Assembly (NCBI RefSeq): GCF_036320965.1
Contig: NC_092225.1
Coordinates: 53,617,868 to 53,681,867, forward strand
Origin: Panulirus ornatus
Taxonomy: Eukaryota; Arthropoda; Malacostraca; Decapoda; Palinuridae
DNA length: 64,000 nt
Reading direction: 5' to 3'
Part shown: positions 34,501-46,500 of the stretch, piece by piece
Position numbering within the stretch: position 1 is the stretch's first letter
Layout of the letters: every line of letters starts with the position of its first letter
Translations under genes and position numbers: made by a program
Notes under the pieces: model-generated
The model's input: the letters and a program-made list of their open reading frames with translations, nothing else
Database searches by the model: none
Told to the model about the DNA's origin: nothing

Positions 34501-37500
34501 GAGAGATGTCTGGGCAGTATTTACGTAGGAGTGTGAGTGATTGCAAGACATACAAGAGAAAGTGTCTGGAGGTCTAAAGGAAGGTGCAGGAACTGAAAAA
34601 GAAGGCAAATGGGAATTGGGCAGAATGAATATCAACAAACTTTAGGGAGAATGAGATATTTAGAAAGCAGTTAATAGTGTGAGAAAACATATAGGAACAT
34701 AGGTGAAGGGGGCAAACTGGTGAGTGGTAACAGGCAATGTTAAAGTGAATAGGAGATAGAGTGAGAACTTTGGAGGTTTGTTAATTGTATTTGATGTTAG
34801 GGTAGCACATGTGGGTATTTAGGATGGGGAGGTATACGAAATCAGAGAGACATGGCAAGTGGTTTTGTTTAAGATGAAATGCATTAAGGCAACTGAAGTG
34901 ATGATAGTGTAGTTGGATTTCTCAAGAATGGGATTGACTGTGTTGTTGATTGGTTAGAATTTTCAGTATCTGTGTGGATCATAGTGAAGCGTCTAAGGAT
35001 TGTATATATAGTGCCATTGGGAAAATGGTGAGTGTTCAAATTACAAAGGTATAAGTTTGTTGAGCATACCTAGTAAGTTACATGGAAGAGATGTGATTGA
35101 GGTGATGGCATGCACAGAACATCAGACAGAAGGAACAGTGTGGTTTAAGGAGTGGTAGAGGATGTGTGGACCAAGTTTTTACATTGAAGAACGTGTGTGA
35201 GATAGAATGATTTATGTATTTATTTATTTATTTGTTTTTGCTTCGTCGCTGTCTCCTACATTAGTGAGGTAGTGCAAGGAAACAGACTGGCCCAACCCAC
35301 CCACATACACATGTATGTACATACACGTCCACACACACAAATATACATACCTAAACATCTCAATGTATACATATATATACACACACAGACATATACATAT
35401 ATACACATGTACATAATTCATACTGTCTGCCTTTATTCATTCCCATCGCCACCTCGCCACACATGGAATAACAACCCCCTCCCCCCTCCTGTGTGCGATG
35501 TAGCGCTAGGAAAAGACAACAAAGGCCCCATTTGTTCACACTCAGTCTCTAGCTGTCATGTAATAATGCACTGAAACCGCAGCTCCCTTTCCACATCCAG
35601 GCCCCACACAACTTTCCATGGTTTACTCCAGACACTTCACATTCCCTGGCTCAATCCGTTGACAGCACGTCGACCCCGTTATACCACATCGTTCCAATTC
35701 ACTCTATTCCTTGCACACCTTTCACCCTCTGCATGTTCAGGCCCTGATCACTCAAAATCTTTTTCACTCCATCTTTCCACCTCCAATTTGGTCTCCCACC
35801 TCTCTTCGTTCCCTCCACCTCTGACACATATATCCTCTAGGTCAATCTTTCCTCACTCATTCTCTCCATGTGACCAAACCATTTCAAAACACCCTCCTCT
35901 GCTCTCTCCACCACACTCTTTTTTATTACCACACATCTCTCTTACCCTGTTATTACTTACTCGATCAAACCACCTCACACCACATATTGTCCTCAAACAT
36001 CTCATTTCCAGCACATCCACCCTCCTGCGCACAACTCTATCCATAGCCCACACCTCGCAACCATACAACATTGTTGGAACCACTATTCCTTCACACATAC
36101 CCATTTTTGCTTTCCAAGATAATGTTCTCGACTTCCACACATTCTTCAAGGCTCCCAGAATTTTTGCCCCCTCCCCCACCCTATGATTCACTTCCACTTC
36201 CATGGTTCCATCCGCTGCCAAATCCACTCCCAAATATCTAAAACACTTCACTTCCTCCAGTTTTTCTCCATTCAAACTTACCTCCCAGTTGACTTGACCC
36301 TCAACCCTACTGTACCTAATAACCTTGCTCTTATTCACATTTACTCTCAACTTTCTTCTTTCACACGCTTTACCAAACTCAGTCACCAGCTTCTGCAGTT
36401 TCTCACATGAATCAGCCACCAGTGCTATATCATCAGCGAACAACAACTGACTCACTTCCCAAGGTCTCTCATCCACAACAGACTGCATACTTGCCCCTTT
36501 TTCCAAAACTCTTGCATTCACCCCCCTAACAACCCCATCCATAAACAAATTAAACAGCCATGGAGACATCACACACCCCTGCTGCATTCACTGAGAACCA
36601 ATCACTTTCCTCTCTTCCTACATGTGCACATGCCGTACATCCTTGGTAAAAACTTCTTTCTGCTTCTAACACCTTGCCTCCCACACCATATTTTCTTAAT
36701 ACCTTCCACAGAGCATCTCTATCAACTCAATCATATGCCCTCTCCAGATCCATAAATGCTACATACAAATCCATTTGCTTTTCTAAGTATTTCTCACATA
36801 CATTCTTCAAAGCAAACACCTGATCCACACATCCTCTACCACGTCTGAAACCACACTGCTCTTCCCAATTTATATGTGGCATTTATGAATCCGGAGAGTG
36901 TATGATTGGGATGATAAATATGCTTTGTGTAAGGTGTTATGAATATCAGGTGTAGGAGGAAGCTGTTAGAAGCAGTGAGGAGTTTATGGCAAGAGGGTAA
37001 GGCATTTGTGCAAGTAGGTAGAGAGGAGGGTGAGTGTTTCCAGGTGAAGGTAGGTGTACAGCAAAGTACACCATGGCCTTTTTCATTTGCTTATGAATGT
37101 GGTGTTGAGTGAGGTGAATAAAAGGGCCTTGAAGAGGCAGGCAGGTATGCAGTTTGTATGGGGTGTAAGGGGCCTGGAAAGCATTTACTCTGTTGTTTAC
37201 TGATGACATGCCACTGGTTGCAGATTCAAGTGAGAAAATGCAGGAGGTGGTGCACGAGTTTGGGAGATTGTGAGAAAGGAGAAAGTTGAGAGTAAGGAGT
37301 AAATGTGAATAAAAACAAGATTATTAGGTTTAGCAGGGTTAAAGGTCAAGCTAGTTTGGTAGTTTGGATGTGAGTTTGAATAAGAAAAATTGGAGGAAGT
37401 AAAGTGGTTTAGATATCTGAGAGTGGACATGGCAGTGAATTAGACCATGGAAGCAGAAGAGGATGTGAGTTAGAATGAGTAAAACTGGAGGAGTAAAGTG

Positions 37501-40500
37501 GTTTAGATATCTAGGAGTGGACATGACAGTGAGTGAAACATGGAAACAGAAGTGTCATAGGGTGGAATTGGGGGATGAAGGTTCTGGAAATGCTGAAGAA
37601 TGTGTGGAAAGACAGAACATTATCTGGGAGGACAAAAACAAGTGTTATTAGGATTAGTAATCCCAACCATAGTATATGGATGCGAGGAATGGTTTATGGA
37701 TAAGGGTATGCGGAGGAGGGAGGATGTGTTGTGTTTTGATAAAGAAAGTAATGAAAGGGTAAGAGAGCTGTGTGGTAATAAGATGAGTGTGTTTGAGAGT
37801 TGAAAAGGGTGTGTTGAAGTGCTTTGGACAAATTTAGAGAATGAGTGAAGAAACATTGACCATAAGTGAGGAGAGGTTGATAAAGAGGATACATTTGTCA
37901 GAAGTGAAGGGAGCAAGGAGAATGGGGAGACCACGTTGAAGATGGAAGGATGGAGTGAAAAAAGTTTTGAGTAATTGGGGCCAGAACATGCAGGTGGGTG
38001 AAAGGCATGCACAGGATAGAGTGAATAGGAATTATGTGGTATACTGGGATTGATGTGCTGTCAGTGGACTGAACCAGGGGATGTAAAGTGTTAAGGGTAA
38101 ACCATGGAAAGGTCTATGGGGCCTGTATGTGGATAGGTAGCTCTGGTGTTGGTGCATTACACATGACAGCTAGAGAATGGAGGGAACTACCTTGCTAATG
38201 CAGAAGCGTCGATCAAGCATGAAAAAAGATACATGTGGGTGGGTGTTTTGTGTGATTATGTGTTTGTATTGTATGAGAAGAGTGTTTTACTCTCTCAGGG
38301 CCCCATCTCGTGTGTGTGCTTGTGTGTAAGGAGTTATTGGACTCTGCTCCAGGTTACTCTGTAAGTGAAAAGTCAACTTTGGTTATGTTTTGTAAGTGAA
38401 AAGTCAACTTTGGTTAGGTTGTATCATTTAGAGTACAGTCCCTTAAAAGAATATCTCACCCGAGAGGAGTCAGAATTTCCCTGCTTCTGGAAGTTGTAGA
38501 GCCATGAGCTACAGGATTGAAGTTTCAGTCTTTCCATGCAGGATATGGAGGGATATAGATTCCAAGATATTGGATGGTTATGGTTTCTCAGGTGAACAAA
38601 CAAACCACTTGATACATATCTAGCAAAAGCTCATCGTTGTATGGTAGGGAAAGTTATATATTTTTGTTTATTTTGCTTTGTCGCTGTCTCCCGCGTTTGC
38701 GAGGTAGCGCAAGGAAACGGACGAAAGAAATGGCCTAACCCACCCCCATACACATGTATATACATACACGTCCACACACGAAAATATACATACCTATACA
38801 TCTCAATGTACACATATATATACACACAGACATATACATATTCCCTAGGGATAGGGGAGAAAGAATACTTCCCACGTATTCCCTGCGTGTCGTAGAAGGC
38901 GACTAAAAGGGAAGGGAGCGGGAGGCTGGAAATCCTCCCCTCTCGTTTTTTTTTTTTTTTTTTCCCAAAAGAAGGAACAGAGAAGAGGGCCAGGTGAGGA
39001 TATTCCCTCAAAGACCCAGTCCTCTGTTCTTAACGCTACCTCGCTATCGCGGGAAATGGCAAATAGTATGAAAGAAAAAGACATATACATATATACGCAT
39101 GTACATAATTCATACTGTCTGCCTTTATTTAATTCCATTGCCACCTCGCCACACATGGAATAACATCCCCCTCCCCCCTCATGTGTGTGAGGTAATGCTA
39201 GGAAAAGGCAACAAAGGCCCCATTCGTTCACACTCAGTCTCTAGCTGTCGTGTAATAATGCCCGAAACCACAGCTCCCTTTCCACATCCAGGGAAAGTGT
39301 ACTGTTATATTGTACTTTGCTGCTTTACATTATTAATTTTTTCTTAGCATTAGTGATACATTTGTCTATAAATTCATCTTCATAACATAATTGTGTTGCA
39401 ATACCTCTTATCCTCCCAAATTCATCATCAGTATACTCTGGGTCACAAATCCTTAAGGCTCTGAAGTATATGCTAGAAAACGCTGCTTTTTTTATGCTGC
39501 TATAATGGTTGGAGAAATGATGAATATAACTGTCCACCTGGATGAGTTTCTTGTAGACTTTGAATTCAAAACTGGTGAGTTTTTATGATAATGTCAAGGA
39601 AAGGAAGGGAATCTGATTTTTCCTGCTCAGTTTTGAATTTATGGCAAGGAACAAAGTTGTTTGTTTTGTCCAAAAAATCTAGAGGGTCCCTATCTCTTGG
39701 ACACAAACAAAGAATGTCATCTACAGAGCATAACCAAGGGATATCAAATTATGAATGTTAGGAAGAAGTCTAGATTAAAAAGATTCTCCATATGTATATT
39801 AGATAGAGTAGGAGAAAGGGGATTTCCCACAGCCATGTCAAATATTTGCTTATAAAATTTTCCTTTTACAGTTAGTGTTATCAGTTACACATAATTCAAT
39901 AAGTTTAAGAAATGTGCTTTCACTCATAAACTAATCGAAGGTGGACAAATAATTTTGTAAGAAATAGTGTAGGTCATGGACAGGAACTTTGTTGAAAAGT
40001 GAATTTACATCATAACTGATTAATTGCCACTGGGTGTCTTTCCCAACCAACTTTTCTTTTAAATGGGTAAAATTTTGACTGTGTGAACTAGAAATATGAC
40101 CTAAGAGAGGGAATGATTATCTAACCAACCATTTAGATAGTTTGTAAGCAGCGTACATGCGTACATCATCAGATTGGGGAAGAGCAGTGTGGTTTCAGAA
40201 GTGGTAGAGGATGTGTGGATCAGGTGTTTGCTTTGAAGAATGTATGTGAGAAATACTTAGAAAAGCAAATGGATTTGTATGTAGCATTTATGGATCTGGA
40301 GAAGGCATATGATAGAGTTGATAGAGATGCTCTGTGGAAGGTATTAAGAATATATGGTGTGGGAGGCAAGTTGTTAGAAGCAGTGAAAAGTTTTTATCGA
40401 GGATGTAAGGCATGTGTACGTGTAGGAAGAGAGGAAAGTGATTGGTTCTCAGTGAATGTAGGTTTGCGGCAGGGGTGTGTGATCACTCCATGGAATTTTT

Positions 40501-43500
40501 CTTGGTCTTATGTGGGTTGTTGGGAGGTAATGCAAGATGAACAAAGGCATTTACTATTAATTCTTGTTGGGGATAGAGCTTGGAAGTGATCAACTTTTTC
40601 CTCATGATAAGGGTGAGATGATTTTGGAAAGCAGAGGTGATGAGTTGGTTAATATTTTTAGCCAAAAGTTTAAGTGTGATAAGAGAAACGGTAGTTTTCA
40701 GATATGTGGTGGTAAAAACATAAAGTGGTTGAGAAGAACAACCATTGTAGTATGTTGAGAATTAAAAGGGTTGACGAAATAGAGTGAAAATGTAAAGACT
40801 GATAGAGTAATGGATGAAGATGTGGAAAAGATATATGATGTATGAAGTCATTTGAAAGGTTTTAAGTTAGTGCATCTTAAGGTAATTTGGTCATTTACAT
40901 TGTACAATAGATAGTGATTGTTGGAGAAAATCTTTTGTTATTGGTGGCTAAGGAGGAGAGGTAGAGAGAGTTTATAAATGTACTGTTAAAGGAAATACTT
41001 ACTTTGGTTGGTAACCCTAAGACAGTTATTTTTTTATCATGAGCAGTGGAGACATTTTGTGTATAAAAATAGAAGTGTGAGTATAGATTCAAGTCTCACA
41101 TAATGGCTAGGAATAGTAAAGTGATTGATTATGGAGTGTTCAAGTTAATTTGGTAATCTTTCCTTAGATTATGATACATTGTCTGCAAATACCCTTGTCT
41201 CCCTGCCAATACATTTTCAAGGGTGATGTCATACTTATATTTTTGTGATTTGTCATCTCTCCTTTGGCCTTGATTACCATATGCAGATGTCTGGACATGG
41301 AACTGGCAAGGTTCCTGAAGTATTCTATTCTAGGTCCATGTTTTGGGTCCTTAGGGTATTGATATCCAGAATGACGAAAGGCAATGGTGAGGTGTTGTTG
41401 GAAGCATTCACCTGATCATGTTCTGAGCACCCATTGTGCCTAAAATTCCTATTTACCCACATTTTCTTGCTTCCAGGTGAGAATCTGGGCTTTTTCCTCT
41501 TTGGAAGGGTAAGAGCCCACCCTTTTGAAGCACAGGTAGAAGATATAAAGCACCCAGAAGTGAAATTCCCATAATGAAGTGGTAGCCAGGAAGAGTAAAG
41601 ATATAACATCCTTCCTCAATATAGCTTGTTGAACATTGAGGCAGGCTACTGGTGCTCTCACCATTAGAAGAGCTTGTCTCAGCAACCAGATGTGCATTGA
41701 TTTCACTCTTAGAGCATTATATGCCTGTATCCTCATAAACCTAGGCCATGTATCATCTTTGAAAATGTATTGGGGGGATGAACAATTTTTTTAGGCAGAC
41801 ACTGTATATATGAGTTGAGGATACTTATGAATGAGCTGTAAAGCTTTATGCCTTTGATATACCCTACATGAATGGAAATAAAGTGAACTGTAATGTATAA
41901 CAAGCAGAGGAATGTGGAATAACACCAATATTCATGTATCATTTTTCATGAGTTGTTGTTTGTAGCATGTGGTGAATATCTCATTAGATATATTGTAGAT
42001 TGTAAAAAAGGGGGTGACTGTATTGTTGACTGGTTGGTAAGGTTATTTAATGTATGTATGACTCATGGTGAGGTGCCTGAGGATTGGCGGAATGCATGCA
42101 TAGTGCCATTGTACAAAGGCAAAGGGGATAAGAGTGAGTGCTCAAATTACAGAGGTATAAGTTTGTTGAGTATTCCTGGCAAATTATATGGGAGGATATT
42201 GATTGAGAGGGTGAAGGCATGTACAGAGCATCAGATTGGGGAAGAGCAGTGTGGTTTCAGAAGTGGCAGAGGATGTGTGGATCAGGTGTTTGCTTTGAAG
42301 AATGTATGTGAGAAATACTTAGAAAAGCAAATGGATTTGTATGTAGCATTTATGGATCTGGAGAAGGCATATGATAGAGTTGATAGAGATGCTCTGTGGA
42401 AGGTATTAAGAATATATGGTGTGGGAGGCAAGTTGTTAGAAGCAGTGAAAAGTTTTTATCGAGGATGTAAGGCATGTGTACGTGTAGGAAGAGAGGAAAG
42501 TGATTGGTTCTCAGTGAATGTAGGCTTGCGGCAGAGGTGTGTGATGTCTCCATGGTTGTTTAATTTGTTTATGGATGGGGTTGTTAGGGAGGTGAATGCA
42601 AGAGTTTTGGAAAGAGGGGCAAGTATGAAGTCTGTTGGGGATGAGAGAGCTTGGGAAGTGAGTCAGTTGTTGTTCGCTGATGATACAGCGCTGGTGGCTG
42701 ATTCATGTGAGAAACTGCAGAAGCTGGTGACTGAGTTTGGTAAAGTGTGTGAAAGAAGAAAGTTAAGAGTAAATGTGAATAAGAGCAAGGTTATTAGGTA
42801 CAGTAGGGTTGAGGGTCAATTCAATTGGGAGGTGAGTTTGAATGGAGAAAAATTGGAGGAAGTGAAGTGTTTTAGATATCTGGGAGTAGATCTGGCAGCG
42901 GATGGAACCATGGAAGCGGAAGTGGATCATAGGGTGGGGGAAGGGGCGAAAATTCTGGGAGCCTTGAAGAATGTGTGGAAGTCGAGAACATTATCTCGGA
43001 AAGCAAAAATGGGTATGTTTGAAGGAATAGTGGTTCCAACAATGTTGTATGGTTGCGAGGCATGGACTATGGATAGAGTTGTGCGCAGGAGGATGGATGT
43101 GCTAGAAATGAGATGTTTGAGGACAATGTGTGGTGTGAGGTGGTTTGATCGAGTAAGTAACGTAAGGGTAAGAGAGATGTGTGGAAATAAAAAGAGCGTG
43201 GTTGAGAGAGTAGAAGAGGGTGTTTTGAAATGGTTTGGTTACATGGAGAGAATGAGTGAGGAAAGATTGACCAAGAGGATATATGTGTCGGAGTTGGAGG
43301 GAACGAGGAGAAGAGGGAGACCAAATTGGAGGTGGAAAGATGGAGTGAAAAAGATTTTGTGTGATCGGGGCCTGAACATGCAGGAGGGTGAAAGGAGGGC
43401 AAAGAATAGAGTGAATTGGAGCGATGTGGTATACCGGGGTTGACGTGCTGTCAGTGGATTGAATCAAGGCATGTGTATGGGGGTGGGTTGGGCCATTTCT

Positions 43501-46500
43501 TTCGTCTGTTTCCTTGCGCTACCTCGCAAACGCGGGAGACAGCGACAAAGCAAAAAAAAAAAAAAAAAAAAATATTGTAGATTGCTTACCTGTGAGTACC
43601 TGTGATGGTAATTTCCCTGAAGTAATGCTGTTATGTAGAACTTACTGTCTTTTTTATGTTTCATTTTCATTCTTCATTCCAGATTATATATTTTGAGATA
43701 AACCAATGACAACAATTTTTTTACATACTTTTTTCAGAATACCACGTACAAGATTCGCTACAACCGCAATTCTAAAGGTTCAGGGCTCCCACGTGTAATG
43801 CCAGGTCGTCAGTTGGCATACATAAATCCCTGTGCTACTCGCATTCCAGTTGGTACTCGTGTTATAGCAAAATATAGAGATGATGATCCAAAAAACACTA
43901 CAATCTCTGGTTCATTTTATGTGGGTATTGTGGCAGAGATTCCTACTGCTGCTAACAAGTACAGGTAAATTTTTCTGAGTAATACATGATTCCTTTCATG
44001 TAGATTATTTTGCTCCTATGCCTAGTGCCCATTATGCCTTTGCTTTAGATTTTTTTTTTTTTTTTTTATACTTTGTCGCTGTCTCCCGCGTTTGCGAGGT
44101 AGCGCAAGGAAACAGACGAAAGAAATGGCCCAACCCCCCCCCATACACATGTATATACATACGTCCACACACGCAAATATACATACCTACACAGCTTTCC
44201 ATGGTTTACCCCAGACGCTTCACATGCCCTGCTTCAATCCACTGACAGCACGTCAACCCCGGTATACCACATCGATCCAATTCACTCTATTCCTAGCCCT
44301 CCTTTCACCCTCCTGCATGTTCAGGCCCCGATCACACAAAATCTTTTTCACTCCATCTTTCCACCTCCAATTTGGTCTCCCTCTTCTCCTTGTTCCCTCC
44401 ACCTCTGACACATATATCCTCTTGGTCAATCTTTCCTCACTCATCCTCTCCATGTGCCCAAACCACTTCAAAACACCCTCTTCTGCTCTCTCAACCATGC
44501 TCTTTTTATTTCCACACATCTCTCTTACCCTTACGTTACTCACTCGATCAAACCACCTCACACCACACATTGTTCTCAAACATCTCATTTCCAGCACATC
44601 CATCCTCCTGCGCACCACTCTATCCATAGCCCACGCCTCGCAACCATACAACATTGTTGGAACCACTATTCCTTCAAACATACCCATTTTTGCTTTCCGA
44701 GATAATGTTCTCGACTTCCACACATTCTTCAAGGCTCCCAGGATTTTCGCCCCCTCCCCCACCCTATGATCCACTTCCGCTTCCATGGTTCCATCCGCTG
44801 CCAGATCCACTCCCAGATATCTAAAACACTTCACTTCCTCCAGTTTTTCTCCATTCAAACTCACCTCCCAATTGACTTGACCCTCAACCCTACTGTACCT
44901 AATAACCTTGCTCTTATTCACATTTACTCTTAACTTTCTTCTTCCACACACTTTTCCAAACTCAGTCACCAGCTTCTGCAGTTTCTCACATGAATCAGCC
45001 ACCAGCGCTGTATCATCAGCGAACAACAACTGACTCACTTCCCAAGCTCTCTCATCCCCAACAGACTTCATACTTGCCCCTCTTTCCATGATGATTTAAT
45101 TTTGCTTGGTCTTTAAGTAGATTTGCTGAAAAATTTTCTGGTTCTTACTGAGCCCAATATCTTCCGCAAAGCTTTTACTACCTCTTCTCTGTTTACCTAA
45201 TCATTTTCCGTAACCCTCTCACTTTGCACAACTCCTTGACCAGAACACCCTATATCTGCCACTCTGCCTTTCAACACATTCAACAAACCTTCAAAATACT
45301 CACTCCACCTCTTCAAATCACCACTACTTGTTATCACCTCCCCATTAGCCCCCTTCACTGAAGTTCCCATTTGTTCCCTTGTCTTACACACTTTATTTAC
45401 CTCCTTCCAAAACATCTTTTTATTCTCCCTAAAATTTAATGATACTCACTCACCCCAACTCTCATTTGCCCTCTTTTTCACCTCTTGCATCTTTCTCTTG
45501 ACCTCCTGCCTCTTTCTTTTATACATCTCCCACTCATTTGCATTTTAGTCTCTCTTTCGCGTGCCTATCAATTAACACATAATCCAACAACACTCTCTGG
45601 CCATCTTTCCTCCTTACAGACATATACTTACGTATATCTCTCTTTTTAAACCAGGTATTCCCAATCACCAGTCCTTTTTCAGCACATAAATCTACAAGCT
45701 CTTCACCATTTCCATTTACAACACTTAACACCTCATGTACACTCATTATTCCCTCAACTGCCATATTACTTACCTTTGCATTCAAATCACCTATCACTAT
45801 AACCTGGTCTCGTGCATCAAAACTACTAACACATTCACTCATCTGCTCCCAAAACACTTGCCTCTCATGATCTTTCTTCTCATGCCCAGATGCATATGCA
45901 CCAATAACCACCCATCTCTCTCCATCCACTTTCAGTTTTACACATATCAATCTAGAGTTTACTTTCTTACACTCTCTCACATACTCCCACCACTCCTGTT
46001 TCAGGAGTAGTGCTACTCCTTCCCTTGCTCTTGTTCTCTCACCAACCCCTGACTTTACTCCCAAGACATTCCCAGACCACTCTTCCCCTTTACCCTTGAG
46101 CTTCATTTCACTCAGAGCCAAAACATCCAGGTTCCTTTCCTCAAACATACTACCTATCTCACCTTTTTTCTCATCTTGGTTACATCCACACACATTTCGA
46201 CACTCCAATCTGAGCCTTCAAGGAGGATGAGCACTCCCTGCGCGACTCCTTCTTTTGTTTCCCCTTTTAGAAAGTTGAAATACAAGGAGGGGAGGGTTTC
46301 CAGCTCCCCGCTCCCGTCCCCTTTAGTCGCCTTCTACGACCCGTGAGGAATGCTTGGGAAGTATTCTTTCTCTCCTATCCCCAGGAATTTTTTTTTTTTT
46401 TTTTTTGCTGTCTCCCGCGTTTGCGAGGTAGCACAAGGAAACAGACGAAAGAAATGGCCCAACCCACCCCCATACACATGTATATACATACATGTCCACA

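Noticed and set aside
41325..41736. Minus-strand ORFs of 94-95 residues as a host gene
   Set aside because: No recognised domain, no splice support, and two overlapping frames of the same length; probably chance.
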